Assembly: GCF_001984575.1 (NCBI RefSeq)
Contig: NZ_LZNS01000001.1
Coordinates: 1,228,717 to 1,292,716, forward strand
DNA length: 64,000 bases
From: Streptomyces sp. MP131-18
GTDB lineage: Bacteria > Actinomycetota > Actinomycetes > Streptomycetales > Streptomycetaceae
Direction of reading: 5' to 3'
Shown here in pieces: positions 23,688 to 33,453 of the stretch. The notes beneath the pieces are model-generated. The model did not search any database. It saw nothing but the letters and a program-made list of their open reading frames with translations, and was not told the origin of the DNA. Made by a program: the position numbers and the translations under genes. The stretch's first letter is position 1; every line of letters starts with the position of its first letter.

Positions 23688-24589
23688 GCCCCCAGTTGCG
23701 GGGCACCGAAGACTGCGTTCTCCAGCGCATTCGCATAGGTCGTGGCGGCCTGGACGTCCGCGTACTCTTGCGTGCCCTTGACGCGCTCCTCCGCCAGATA
23801 CTGCCTGCCAGCAGCGTCAACGCCGCCAGACGTCGTGGAATCCGAGCCGATGATTTCCCCAGTGATGGGGTCATGCTCGGTCGTGGTGGTCCTGGTGACC
23901 GGAGCACTCTGCTCGGCCGCCTGAAGCGCTGAGGCCCAAGCGGTGAGCTCGCCAGCGCCAGGGTCGCGGCCCATCAGCTGTTGGAACGTGGCCACCGCGA
24001 CAGCTTTGGCCGTCGCCGGATCGGTCAGATTCACGGCCGTGTCAGTGGTGGTCTTGAACTTGGGGCCGATGTACCGGCGCTCACCGGTGACCATGTTCAC
24101 CTCGAAATCTGGATTCGAGGGGTCCTTGCGCCACCCGGTCTCCGCAGTGCCGCTCTGGCGGACGTAGCCAGAAAGGATGTCCCAGGGGGTCACCTTCCGG
24201 TCGCGAGCGCCGTAGAACGCCGCCTGACCCACCAGTTGCTCCCACAGGCGGGCTCCCTCCATTTCCCCGCTATCGGGCGCCAGGAGGCCGCTCAACTTGC
24301 CCTGAGCGATGAAATCCCTACGCGTCCGCGCCTCCCACTCATAGAACTCCATGATGGCTTCTTCGCCCGTGATCCATCGTTCACGCATCCCCCCGCCGCG
24401 AATATCAACGTTGCGAGGGTCGGAAGGTGAAAGCGGAGTCCGCTCTCTACCCATGTAAACGTCGCCCGGGTATGCGGAGTCGGTCTCCTCTGGCTGCTCC
24501 TGGAAGGAGCGGAAAGCGTCAACAATTGCCTGCTGCTCGGGACTCAGAACACCTACACTGCCCCCGCCGCCAGATCCTCGTAGGGCCAT
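23684..24589 (-). CDS. Internal virion protein (301 aa)
   Basis: Starts at ATG 24,589 on the last bases of the giant gene. Gly-rich start, then Q-Q-A-I-V-D-A-F-R-S-F and many acidic segments. The middle contains L-M-G-R-D-P-G-A-G-E-L-T-A-W, a Thr-rich stretch T-R-T-T-T-T-E-H-D-P and a helical end, a pattern common in actinophage internal proteins. No enzyme motif is seen. Confidence 0.65.
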   Translation of the reverse strand: MALRGSGGGGSVGVLSPEQQAIVDAFRSFQEQPEETDSAYPGDVYMGRERTPLSPSDPRNVDIRGGGMRERWITGEEAIMEFYEWEARTRRDFIAQGKLSGLLAPDSGEMEGARLWEQLVGQAAFYGARDRKVTPWDILSGYVRQSGTAETGWRKDPSNPDFEVNMVTGERRYIGPKFKTTTDTAVNLTDPATAKAVAVATFQQLMGRDPGAGELTAWASALQAAEQSAPVTRTTTTEHDPITGEIIGSDSTTSGGVDAAGRQYLAEERVKGTQEYADVQAATTYANALENAVFGAPQLGA

Positions 24590-27500
24590 CAGGCCGCCGC
24601 CCCTTCCTGTTCCAGCAAAATCATCTCGTCTTCGACGTCGATCCCGAGATCCCTTGACAGGTACCGGGAATGAAGATCGCCGAAATTGGTGTCGCTCTCC
24701 ACGAGCTGCCCCACGAAGGCCGACCACGCACGGCGCAGCTGCGTATTCCCCTGCGCTCCGAGAGTGGAGAACTCGCGGGTCGCCAGCGTCTCCTGGAGAA
24801 CCCTACGGCCGGCCAGATAAGTCTGGAGGGTTCTCAAGTCGCTGCGGTCCGGGTCTCGCTCCAGCATCTCCGAAGAAACGCGCTCAAGCGCCGGGATCAG
24901 CCGCTCATACTTCCGGGAGTCGAAGCTGAACCAGTCCTGGCTGAACTGCTCGTTATAGAACGGATTCTGCGCGCCGTCCGGAAGGACGGGCTCAGCAAGC
25001 ATCGCGACCATAGCCGTGCGCGTAGCAGCAAGGTCTTCCGCTCCGGGCTCGTCCAGCGAAACCAGATTGCGGTTGACCAGCTCGGCGTTGATGCCGTTCA
25101 TGAATGCCGTGTACTGGGCCCAGCCCAGCCGCCGCCGATTCTCGTCCATCGCCTCCCGGGCAGTGAGACGCCTACGCTGAGACTCCGCGTCTCCGGGCTC
25201 CAACGGCGTGTTGAGCTGATAGGAGTACGCCTCGGGGCTGAAAGGGCCCTGCCCCTCCGGGCCAATGATGAGACTGCCCAGCTCGGGGTTCTCGGCCAGG
25301 ATGTCCGCATACTGCTGGCTCAGCTCCACGCCTGCGCGCGTAGCGGGTACGCCCGCCTCGTGCTTGCTCATCGACTGGGCGAAGATGAAATACTCCTCGC
25401 CAAACCTGTTCAGGAACTCCAAGTCAGCCGTCTCGGGGTTCTGGCGCTGGAGATTGCGGAACTGCTGACGGTAGAACTCGTAGGCGTCCCTGCGCTGCGT
25501 AGCCATGGGCTGGATAAACGAGCTGGCAGCAGAGAACATCCAGTAGTTGCGCGTCTGGTCGGCTATCTCCTGGGCGCTCGGCATCGGCTTGTTCATCTGC
25601 TCGTGCTCGAAGATAGCCCGCTGCGTGATCTGCATTTTGATCTGCTGGTAGCGGTAGTCCGAGGTGTCGAATGCCGTCAGGAAGTTCCGCACCGTGGACG
25701 GCGCAGCCGACTGTGCCGTCCGCATGAGCGGATTGCTCGCGGTGTTCGGACCGAATGGCAGGATGCCCAGATGCCGGGCCAGCTCGGCCTGGCTGGGCTT
25801 GTCCTTCACGAACTCGTTGACGGGGATCTGCACAATGGGGCCCACGCCTGGGTTATACCAGGGGTCTCCCTGTGTGACCTGGTTGATTGAGTTCTGGCTC
25901 AAGCGGAAGTTGCCACTACTGCGCTCAACCCCCAGGGCCAGCCCGATATCGGAGTTGGCCAGCCACTCGGGCATACGGCCGACAATCCACCTATCCCCCT
26001 TCGGGGCGAGCTTACGTTCACCCGTCACGGGGTCAACGAAGGTCCCATCAGGGAAAATGTCATTCCCATCCGACGTCTGAAGGTGCCCCGTGTAGGCCGG
26101 CGCGTTGTAGAATTTCGCGGCGTAGCCCAGGATCTCGGGCTTGTCGCCGATGATCCGCGCCCAGCGTTGGAAGGACTCCGCGGTGGCGGAGAAGAACGGC
26201 GAAATGAAACGCAGCGCGGCTGCCGCGTCCGTCTGATGAGAGATGTCAAAGGTCATGCGCCGCATGTCCCGGTGGGCGATCCGGCGCGCTGTCTCCGCTA
26301 CTCGCTCCACCTCCTCCACGGTGGAAGGCCGCGCACCCTGCCGGGTGCGCTGGGAGACGATCTGGCGCAAATGGCCTTCATAGAGCTGATTGAAGAGGGG
26401 GTGGCGGCTCATCGTCTTGGCCGGGATGTTGACAGCCATGTCGTACCAGCGCTGCATGATGCGGTTCATCGCCTGATACCCCTGCACGCCAGCCTGCCCG
26501 AGCTGGCCCATATGGACATCAGGTCGCGCCAGCGCCTCCATTGAATCCCGCAAGAACTCAGGACTCACGCCCTCCGGAGTCAGCGCCTGCTGGCGGATCT
26601 CCGGCAGGGGAAGGTATTCGTCCACCTCGAAACGCCCGCGGGCAACAATGTCCTCCGGAGTGGTTACGTTCCCGACGCCCAACCGGCGCCAGTAGCTCTG
26701 CCCCTCCGGGGTGTTCTTCAGCCAGCGGACCACGTCCGCGTCTGGCGTCCCGGCAACCAGCATGCGCTGCATCTGATCCCCGGCGATCTGCGCATTGATT
26801 GCATGGGCCCATGCATCTGCGTGCATCACCTCATCATCGACGGCAGAGATTGGCCGAGCGCCGTTATCAAAACTGCGGACAAGGTTCGCATGAATGAGCT
26901 GGCGGTTGGTTTTGAACAGCTTGTCGTACGCCTGGCCGGGGCTGATGCGCTGCATCCAGTATTCCCCGCGCTGACTGCCCGCCAGGGCGGCCGGGTACTG
27001 AACACCGTCCACAGTGACTGTCTGGCCGCCCTGGAAGCGCTTCTGCTGCCTGGCCGCCAGGTCGTCTGCGTCCCGTAGGGCCAGGTCGCGCAGATCCTCC
27101 AGCTGCCGCACGCGCCCGCGCAAGTCAATCAACGGCTGCATGTCTGCCGCCGGAATGCCAGCCTGACGGGCCTGGTCGGCTGCGTCCATCTGCGCCCGGA
27201 GTCGGGCGGCGGTCCTGGTGAGCCCGGCTCGTATACGCGGGTCCGCGTTCGCCGGGAGGGCCTGGAGTTTTTGCTCCGCCCTGTAATGCTTGTCGGTCGC
27301 GCGGATGTGCGCCCTATCCAGTGCGCGCTGTCGGCGGCTGAGGTTGATTGCTAGGCGGTGCTCCTGCGGACGCAGGAGGCCCAATTCCTCATCGGCGTAC
27401 TGCACCTCGGCCCGACGCATGCGCTCGGAGGCGACATCCAGTCCCCGCGTGCTGCGGTGAACGGCGTTGGTGAATGTGTTCTTCGCGCCGTATCCGATAC

Positions 27501-29646
27501 GCATAGCCATGGATGCCGTGCCAAGCGCGGCCCATTGACTGGCGATGTCGTCGCCGAGTGTCCTTGGTATGTAGCCGAGCCTGAGTAGCGTAGCGAACTT
27601 CCAGTATTGGTTCAGGCTTTCGCCTGCGGCAGCAGTCCAGTCCCTGGCGCCGCCGGCGCTTTCCCTGAGCGCGCGGAATCGGGATGCGTTACGCCTGACC
27701 ACGCGGTCGAACTGCTCCAAGTCGTCCAAAATGTAGTTGTTGACGAGTCGGGAGACAGTGTGTGGGCGGGGGTCTATGAGGACCCCGTTGCCGTCTTCGA
27801 ATACGTCTACGCGGATGGGCTGCTGGCCGGGGCGGTCCATCCGCGCTGTGCTGTACTGGCGCAGGTTGTCCACCACCGCACCACGCCGGGCGCGGGTTGC
27901 CTCCCACAGCTCCTCGCCGGCCTGCTGAGTGAGGCCGTGTTTCTCCGCAATGCGGGCCATTGCTGCCCGCTGGAGTTCATCCAGGAACTGGCGTCGTTCG
28001 CCTTCGGTGGTGGTCTTCAGATATCGGTTCAGGAGGTTCTGACGCTGACCGCCGGTCAGGCCGGGGATACGCGCCAGCTGGCCGCGCAGCTCGGCTACGT
28101 TATCCGTGCTGAAAGCGGCGCCATTGTCCAGCTCCAGGTACCCGTTTGGTTTGACGTTCTTGAGCATCCGGACCATGGTCACCGGCAGCGAGAATGCGTC
28201 ACCGATGCCCCACAGCCGCGTCTTGACCAGACCGGTATCCACGGGGAGATCCGTCCCCGCTGGGGCGACCACAGGCGTGATCCTGCGGCGGAACTCGCGT
28301 CCGGCCTGAGTGTTCGCCGCGGCACCCCGGGCGGGCCCCGTGCTGTATTGCCTCTGAGCCTCTGTGCGGGCCCTGGCAGCCCTGTACTGCCCGCGCGAGA
28401 GGTGCAGACGGTCTATCTCGTCTGCGTGCTCCAGAATGGCGTTGTAGCGCGTCACCAGCGCATCATCTGCGTTGATAGCCGTATTGAGGCGGTCCACCTC
28501 CTGACGCACCACGGCCTGACTGTTCGCCGGCATGCGCGGTGACCAGTTCGCCAAGTTGTTCTCAAGGATGGACACACGGGAGCGATAGCCGTCCAGGCGC
28601 TGACGCGCCAAGGCGTTGGTCTGCATCAGCCGCTCCTGCGCGGCCACATCTCCCAGACCCACGCGGATGAAATCCCGCACCTCATCCGAGCTGGTCAGGA
28701 TGCTGTTGACGGCCCCCAGGCGCGGGCCCATGCTGCTGCGCAGCGCCATGTCCGTGTTATTGACCAGCGCCGGGTTGTCCCGGTTGGCCGTCAGGAAGTC
28801 GACCAACTGATTCATGCGGGAGTTGTTGACCAGGTCGTCAATCTGCCCCGGGGACCAACCGCCTCCGGGACGGACCTTCACACTCCTCGCCGCGCGTGCG
28901 GCAGACACTCCCTTGCCAGCAATGACCAGGGGGTCGGCAAACCAGCGGACGGCGAAATCTGTGGTACCGCTGAAGTAGCGGTAACCCAACGACTGCTGAC
29001 GCAGCTGCGCAATGAATGCGTTGCCGCCCATCGGGTCGACGGGCATGCCCATCTCGGCAAGTGCCTGCTGCTGCTCCTCTGGGGAGAGGCCCCCCCAGCC
29101 CTCCATACGCTCAATCCCTGGCGGCGCATAGCGGATCAGCGGAGAATCAACCGCCTGCTGGGCGTTACCCGTATCACCAAAGAGGTGCGGCGCCGCTAGT
29201 CCTATGGGGCTCATGGTGGACGCCATGCCCCAAAGTTGCCCCAACGCTCCCCGCTCTGCCCAGGGGAGCTGGAACGCCTGGCCGGGGGAAATGAACTCCG
29301 ATGCCCGCCAGGTCCGTGCCCACTCGGACGGCGAGAGGATTTGGCCGGGGCGCTGGATCATCAGCACGCCGGTGCTGATCGGCTGGGATATCGCGTTGTC
29401 GTAAACCCACTCGTACCCCTGAAAGAACCGCTCCGATGAGCGCGTGAATGCGTCTGCATACGGCGCGTTTCGGGACTCATCTACCTCCCCATCAGGAGAG
29501 AACTCCTGATGAAAGAACGGGTTGATGAACCGGTCCACCACGTTGAGGCCGCGGGTGGTGGCCTCAAGACCCCCGGCAAAAGCGTCGCCAGCCTCGCCGG
29601 CGGCATTGCCAAGGGCGTCCAGGGTGTCAGTGAGCCAGTTTCCCAT
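24589..29646 (-). CDS. Giant internal virion protein (1,685 aa)
   Basis: The largest gene in the phage. It is mostly helical and charged, with Gln- and Arg-rich stretches, few hydrophobic runs and no signal peptide. Clear segments include W-F-A-D-P-L-V-I-A-G-K-G-V (about 250), several coiled coils at 800-900 (D-K-H-Y-R-A-E-Q-K-L-Q-A-L) and R-F-I-S-P-F-F-S-A-T-A-E-S-F (about 1,145). I see no polymerase motif that would make it an N4-type virion RNA polymerase. Size, place between portal and capsid and tight coupling with the next genes suit a gp16-like ejected inner-core protein. Confidence 0.72.
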   Translation of the reverse strand: MGNWLTDTLDALGNAAGEAGDAFAGGLEATTRGLNVVDRFINPFFHQEFSPDGEVDESRNAPYADAFTRSSERFFQGYEWVYDNAISQPISTGVLMIQRPGQILSPSEWARTWRASEFISPGQAFQLPWAERGALGQLWGMASTMSPIGLAAPHLFGDTGNAQQAVDSPLIRYAPPGIERMEGWGGLSPEEQQQALAEMGMPVDPMGGNAFIAQLRQQSLGYRYFSGTTDFAVRWFADPLVIAGKGVSAARAARSVKVRPGGGWSPGQIDDLVNNSRMNQLVDFLTANRDNPALVNNTDMALRSSMGPRLGAVNSILTSSDEVRDFIRVGLGDVAAQERLMQTNALARQRLDGYRSRVSILENNLANWSPRMPANSQAVVRQEVDRLNTAINADDALVTRYNAILEHADEIDRLHLSRGQYRAARARTEAQRQYSTGPARGAAANTQAGREFRRRITPVVAPAGTDLPVDTGLVKTRLWGIGDAFSLPVTMVRMLKNVKPNGYLELDNGAAFSTDNVAELRGQLARIPGLTGGQRQNLLNRYLKTTTEGERRQFLDELQRAAMARIAEKHGLTQQAGEELWEATRARRGAVVDNLRQYSTARMDRPGQQPIRVDVFEDGNGVLIDPRPHTVSRLVNNYILDDLEQFDRVVRRNASRFRALRESAGGARDWTAAAGESLNQYWKFATLLRLGYIPRTLGDDIASQWAALGTASMAMRIGYGAKNTFTNAVHRSTRGLDVASERMRRAEVQYADEELGLLRPQEHRLAINLSRRQRALDRAHIRATDKHYRAEQKLQALPANADPRIRAGLTRTAARLRAQMDAADQARQAGIPAADMQPLIDLRGRVRQLEDLRDLALRDADDLAARQQKRFQGGQTVTVDGVQYPAALAGSQRGEYWMQRISPGQAYDKLFKTNRQLIHANLVRSFDNGARPISAVDDEVMHADAWAHAINAQIAGDQMQRMLVAGTPDADVVRWLKNTPEGQSYWRRLGVGNVTTPEDIVARGRFEVDEYLPLPEIRQQALTPEGVSPEFLRDSMEALARPDVHMGQLGQAGVQGYQAMNRIMQRWYDMAVNIPAKTMSRHPLFNQLYEGHLRQIVSQRTRQGARPSTVEEVERVAETARRIAHRDMRRMTFDISHQTDAAAALRFISPFFSATAESFQRWARIIGDKPEILGYAAKFYNAPAYTGHLQTSDGNDIFPDGTFVDPVTGERKLAPKGDRWIVGRMPEWLANSDIGLALGVERSSGNFRLSQNSINQVTQGDPWYNPGVGPIVQIPVNEFVKDKPSQAELARHLGILPFGPNTASNPLMRTAQSAAPSTVRNFLTAFDTSDYRYQQIKMQITQRAIFEHEQMNKPMPSAQEIADQTRNYWMFSAASSFIQPMATQRRDAYEFYRQQFRNLQRQNPETADLEFLNRFGEEYFIFAQSMSKHEAGVPATRAGVELSQQYADILAENPELGSLIIGPEGQGPFSPEAYSYQLNTPLEPGDAESQRRRLTAREAMDENRRRLGWAQYTAFMNGINAELVNRNLVSLDEPGAEDLAATRTAMVAMLAEPVLPDGAQNPFYNEQFSQDWFSFDSRKYERLIPALERVSSEMLERDPDRSDLRTLQTYLAGRRVLQETLATREFSTLGAQGNTQLRRAWSAFVGQLVESDTNFGDLHSRYLSRDLGIDVEDEMILLEQEGAAA

Positions 29647-29825
29647 CAGATCAGCCCCGGCTGAGGGTAGACGTCAATCTCCTCAGGCGTGCGGAGCGTG
29701 CTGTAGGCCAGGCTGTACCCCGCCTGATCCGCCGGAGGTCCATTCAGCGCGAAGTCGTACGCCAGAGCGGGGGCGTCAGGGAACGCCTGGAAGTAGTTTC
29801 CTATCTCAGCAAACCAGGTCTCCAT
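29646..29825 (-). CDS. Small virion-cluster protein (59 aa)
   Basis: ATG at 29,825; the TGA overlaps the ATG of the giant gene (TGATG). The product begins METWFAEIGNYFQAFPDAPA and is acidic with a Pro-rich end. Tight coupling on both sides supports it. Confidence 0.6.
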   Translation of the reverse strand: METWFAEIGNYFQAFPDAPALAYDFALNGPPADQAGYSLAYSTLRTPEEIDVYPQPGLI

Positions 29826-29826
29826 G

Positions 29827-30297
29827 TCACCTTCCAGGGGGTACGCGGCTTTTCAGGTAGCGCACGTAGTTTCGGGTCGCCCTGGAGGCGCCAGGAACAT
29901 TGGCCATGCGCTCCAGGGCGGGGATCGCAGCAATCAGGTTCTGCATGTCCTCATCCGGCTGGGGCGAGAGGTTCAGGGCCTCAGGGCCGGGGCCCGCCCC
30001 CACGGCGGCCCCGGCGGTCACGGGTGTGCCCGGCTGGGCGCTGGGCTCACCAAAGCCCACGAGCGCGGACAGGTCGATACCCGGACCGGCGTCCCCGCCG
30101 GGGGTCTCCGACATGGGCGCAGCCTGCTGCATCGCCTGCGACTCCACACCGGAGCCATAGGACCCGCCCGTGGGGACACGGACGGGTTGGCCCCCCTGAG
30201 GGCCGTCAGTGCGCTGAGAGAGAGGGCCAGGGCCACTGACCGGCGCCCCTCGTTCGGGCTGCCGGTAGCCGCCCCGACCGGGGGCCGGGGTCGTCAT
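29827..30297 (-). CDS. Gly/Pro-rich virion-cluster protein (156 aa)
   Basis: The first 100 residues are low-complexity (Gly, Pro, Gln, Ser). The last 50 are helical (M-Q-N-L-I-A-A-I-P-A-L-E-R-M) and end with Y-V-R-Y-L-K-S-R-V-P. Probably a flexible structural accessory protein. Confidence 0.6.
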   Translation of the reverse strand: MTTPAPGRGGYRQPERGAPVSGPGPLSQRTDGPQGGQPVRVPTGGSYGSGVESQAMQQAAPMSETPGGDAGPGIDLSALVGFGEPSAQPGTPVTAGAAVGAGPGPEALNLSPQPDEDMQNLIAAIPALERMANVPGASRATRNYVRYLKSRVPPGR

Positions 30298-30309
30298 CTA
30301 CGCTCCTTG

Positions 30310-30337
30310 ATCACTTTACGGATGCCCGTAAAGTGAT
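30310..30337. repeat. Perfect 12-bp stem-loop inside the late operon
   Basis: ATCACTTTACGG (30,310-30,321), loop ATGC, CCGTAAAGTGAT (30,326-30,337). It lies between two late genes, has no T-run on either side and is less GC-rich than the terminators. It may be an RNA-processing site, an mRNA-end stabiliser or a protein-binding site. Confidence 0.7.
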
Positions 30338-30339
30338 GG

Positions 30340-30555
30340 TCAGTGAACCGGGTTGCTGTTCGCCGGGGCGGCAGCGGGAACAGGCTCCAGGAAGGACGTC
30401 CAGCTCTTGCCGATGTTGTCGGCCGCAGCCGTGCGGGGGTTGTCGTGGCTCACGCTCTCCAGCGGCATGAGCATGATGTCGTCCAGCGGTTCGCCCTGAA
30501 GGGACTCCTGCGGCCGAGCCGCACCGTCGTGGAAACCGTCTCCGAGGTGACTCAT
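30340..30555 (-). CDS. Small unknown virion-cluster protein (71 aa)
   Basis: Starts at ATG 30,555 overlapping the previous stop. Acidic, with L-D-D-I-M-L-M-P-L-E-S-V and a Pro/Ala tail. The stop is 3 bases before the stem-loop at 30,337. Confidence 0.55.
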   Translation of the reverse strand: MSHLGDGFHDGAARPQESLQGEPLDDIMLMPLESVSHDNPRTAAADNIGKSWTSFLEPVPAAAPANSNPVH

Positions 30556-30779
30556 GATTTTCTCCTGGTCGTCTTGTGGCCTGAACAGAACTTGGCGGGC
30601 CGGGGGCCCTTGCTGACCATCCGGGGGTTCGTGCAGCCATCCTTGGCGCAGGTCTCCTGATCAGGCTTTTCCCCGGTGTCACGAAAAAGGTCGGCCTGCG
30701 ACTGTCGTCGCGCCGGGCAGCCGATGTGATGCCCCTGGTGGCCGTTCTCGGCGGCCTTGCCGCATCGGTCGCAGCTCAT
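30552..30779 (-). CDS. Small zinc-finger protein (75 aa)
   Basis: M-S-C-D-R-C-G-K, then H-Q-G-H-H-I-G-C-P-A-R-R, then C-A-K-D-G-C-T-N-P and C-S-G-H: two Cys/His clusters that can each bind zinc. Located right after the portal gene. Such proteins are frequent near actinophage portals; the function is unknown. Confidence 0.65.
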   Translation of the reverse strand: MSCDRCGKAAENGHQGHHIGCPARRQSQADLFRDTGEKPDQETCAKDGCTNPRMVSKGPRPAKFCSGHKTTRRKS

Positions 30780-32575
30780 GCGGGCACTCTCCTGGAGACA
30801 GAGGCGGACAGCTCAGGACTGCCGCCGGACGTCAGGCCGGCGAGGAGCTGCATCATGTCGGGGGCTCCGCCGGGCCCCAGCTGGGCCTGGCCCGGCGCTA
30901 CGCCCGCGGGGCCGGGAGGTGCGCCACCCGGAGCGCCACCACCCATAAGGGCGGCCAGCGGATCTGCCGGCGCGGCCTCCTCTTCCTTGGGCTCAAACGC
31001 CTTGAGGTACGCCTCATGGAAGGGCAACTTCTGCCGGAGCTTGATCAGCTCCGCCGTCTGGCGCAGGACCTGCGTGGGGTCCATGCCCTGCTGCATCATC
31101 ACGCCCAGGCTCGCGAGCATGGCGTACAACCCCTGCTTGAGGGCGTCTTCAACACCCTCGTTGTCCACCTGGCGCTGAAGCTCGGCGACGTCCACATCCA
31201 TCGGCAGCTGGCGCTGCACGAAATCCCTCGGTACCAGCTGGTCGCCGCGGAGCTGGAGCAGGAACACCAGCGCGTTGTGTTGGTTCATGCCCGAGGCGAA
31301 GCCGTAGCTGCACGACACGCGATAGCTGCCCGCGATGTCCTTCGAGGGCGTGTACTTCTCCTCGAAAGGCGTTCCGTTGATGACGCCGGAAATCTGCTTC
31401 TCAGCGTCAGGCCAGAACTTCTCATCCATCTCAAAGGCCAGCTCAAGCGCCTGCTCCAGCGCATAGCCAATCATGAGCTGGCCCGTGGCGATCTGAGTGT
31501 CATAGCCGGCGCCCAGGGCCTCAACGCCCTTACCGGTGATGATGCTCGCGTCGATGTCGCCAGTGGCCGCGCGGGGCGTTCGCGTTCCCCGCTGAACCTC
31601 CTCGGCCAAGAGACTCTGCTGCTGCCATGCGGCAGTAGGCATGTCCTGGCCTACGCGGATAACGTCCCGGGGGGACCGGGTGCGGATTACCGCGTCATCA
31701 CCGAAGGCGATCTTCGTGACATCCTCGGGTACCGCGAGAGGCGCCCTCACGGATTTCTGCGTGGCCTCCAGGCCAAACATCGCCATCTTGCTCTGGGCCA
31801 GGTGTGGATAGACCACGTCGTCATACTGGCCGCGCTCCTGGTCATCCCACTTGGGCTTTTCGGCAATGGCTACCATGACCTTGCCCAGCGGGTTCGGGGC
31901 CTGGAGAAGGACATGATCCCGGCGCTCTGGCATGTAGAGGACTCGGGTTTCCGAGTCCTCGTACCGCACGACCTCAAGTAGGGAATCCGGAGAGCAGCCC
32001 TTGTCAAAGGTGCTGGTTCCGTAGATGGCGGCAGCGTGCTCGGGGTACGCCGCGGCCAGCTTGCCCGCGGCCTCGCGGTACACCTTCACGTACGTGCGGA
32101 CCTTGCCCCATCGGTCGCACTCGACGTAGGTGTTCATCGGGTTCTCGATGCGGAACCTGGGTGCGCCGACCGCGAAATCCGGTTCCACGATGATGGGCAT
32201 GCTGGCGTAGGTGTTGTACCAGTCCGCCCCGGTGGGCAACTGCTTGCGCAGGCCGGAGTCGATGACGTAGGAGTACGCGATCTTCGTGCGCTTCGCCACG
32301 CGGCGCTTTGCGGACTCGGTGGTGGCCGTGCCAGAGGCGCAGTTGATGGACGGCAAAGCCGCCAGATTCTCCGCCAGCTGGCGCGCGGCGTTATCAATGG
32401 CGTTCGCTGTTATCGGGCGCGGCCACGCGTCCGGCAACGACCCCGGAGCGATGTTGTCAATACGCTGTGCGCGAGCGTCGGTGACCAGCTGGTGACGCGC
32501 ATCGCGCTCGGAGTGCTCGCGCCGCAAGGCGTCAACTCGACTCGCTATGTGCTTGATGTCGCCGTAGCCGTCCAT
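30776..32575 (-). CDS. Portal protein
   Basis: 599 residues from ATG 32,575. Typical portal layout: helical N-terminus, a mixed central domain with R-F-R-I-E-N-P-M-N-T-Y-V-E and Y-D-D-V-V-Y-P-H-L-A-Q-S-K, then I-T-G-K-G-V-E-A-L-G-A-G-Y and a long C-terminal helix ending in a Gly/Pro/Ala-rich tail. The position next to terminase and the length agree with a portal ring subunit. Confidence 0.82.
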   Translation of the reverse strand: MDGYGDIKHIASRVDALRREHSERDARHQLVTDARAQRIDNIAPGSLPDAWPRPITANAIDNAARQLAENLAALPSINCASGTATTESAKRRVAKRTKIAYSYVIDSGLRKQLPTGADWYNTYASMPIIVEPDFAVGAPRFRIENPMNTYVECDRWGKVRTYVKVYREAAGKLAAAYPEHAAAIYGTSTFDKGCSPDSLLEVVRYEDSETRVLYMPERRDHVLLQAPNPLGKVMVAIAEKPKWDDQERGQYDDVVYPHLAQSKMAMFGLEATQKSVRAPLAVPEDVTKIAFGDDAVIRTRSPRDVIRVGQDMPTAAWQQQSLLAEEVQRGTRTPRAATGDIDASIITGKGVEALGAGYDTQIATGQLMIGYALEQALELAFEMDEKFWPDAEKQISGVINGTPFEEKYTPSKDIAGSYRVSCSYGFASGMNQHNALVFLLQLRGDQLVPRDFVQRQLPMDVDVAELQRQVDNEGVEDALKQGLYAMLASLGVMMQQGMDPTQVLRQTAELIKLRQKLPFHEAYLKAFEPKEEEAAPADPLAALMGGGAPGGAPPGPAGVAPGQAQLGPGGAPDMMQLLAGLTSGGSPELSASVSRRVPA

Positions 32576-32616
32576 GTCACCACCTCTCAAAGCTCAAGCT
32601 CACTTGAAGTATGCCC

Positions 32617-33453
32617 TCACTCGGCGACAATGCGCACATCCAGCGCCGAGATTCGCTCCTCAATGCGCTGGATCAGGGCGTCCACGTCGATCGCCTCATC
32701 TCGGGAGGCGAGAGCCTGGACGAGTTCCCGAATGGTTTCCTGCTGCGCCTGGACCTGCTTCACGCGCCCGCGGACCTCGCGCAGCACATTGCCGGTGTCG
32801 GTGATGATGTTCCCAGCCGCCCAGTGCGGGTTCTGCGTGGTGCCCCAGGGCACGTCTATCAGGTGATCCTTCACCCACACGCGCTCGGCCGTCAGCTCGG
32901 CGAGCTTCTTCATTTCGGCTTCAGTCACCGGTTCCTCCTTGTCCGAGCGCGGCGCGCCGGCGCGCACCCACGCATACAGCTCAGGCCCCGGGCAGGCCGT
33001 GGCGTAGCCGTCCTTGTGTCCTTTGATTTCGCTGCCACAGGGCCCGTTCTTGCGGCAGTAGTCGATGGCGTCCCTGATGCCGTCCAGCAGCTTGGCCCCA
33101 GGCTCGCCGGAGTTGGTTCCGTGCAACCCCAGCACTGCATAGTGCTGTTCGTTGAGGCTGGTGTTGCCATTCGCGGAGTTCCGGCGCTTCAGGCCGCGGC
33201 CTTCGTAGACGGTGCCGTGCGTGCAGACCACGAACGAATAGCCAATGTCACTCCAGCCATTGCCGTTCATGTGCTGGTTCTGGATCTGGCGCACATAGGC
33301 GCTGCACTGGCTGTGCGGGCGGTCCGAGTAGGCCCCACCCAGGTAATGCACCTTCACGCCCTTCCGGGGGCGCGAATACTGGATGGCCCCGGAGGGCTGC
33401 CGGTAGGCCCTGGCGCCCCAGCCGGCGCGACTGACGTACTCCACTAGTTCCAT
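32617..33453 (-). CDS. Endolysin: PGRP-type N-acetylmuramoyl-L-alanine amidase
   Basis: 278 residues. Residues 1-170 are an amidase_2/PGRP domain: S-R-A-G-W-G-A-R, V-K-V-H-Y-L-G-G (zinc His), Y-S-F-V-V-C-T-H-G-T-V-Y-E-G-R-G and G-H-K-D-G-Y-A-T-A-C-P-G (zinc His and Cys). A linker and a coiled-coil C-terminus (R-G-R-V-K-Q-V-Q-A-Q-Q-E-T-I and I-Q-R-I-E-E-R-I) follow. It splits the bond between muramic acid and the stem peptide. No signal peptide, so a holin is needed. Its place between terminase and portal is unusual. Confidence 0.9.
   Translation of the reverse strand: MELVEYVSRAGWGARAYRQPSGAIQYSRPRKGVKVHYLGGAYSDRPHSQCSAYVRQIQNQHMNGNGWSDIGYSFVVCTHGTVYEGRGLKRRNSANGNTSLNEQHYAVLGLHGTNSGEPGAKLLDGIRDAIDYCRKNGPCGSEIKGHKDGYATACPGPELYAWVRAGAPRSDKEEPVTEAEMKKLAELTAERVWVKDHLIDVPWGTTQNPHWAAGNIITDTGNVLREVRGRVKQVQAQQETIRELVQALASRDEAIDVDALIQRIEERISALDVRIVAE

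Noticed and set aside
24589..29646. N4-type virion RNA polymerase
   Set aside because: The capsid is N4-gp56-like, but no polymerase motifs (for example the T7-type active site blocks) could be seen in this protein.
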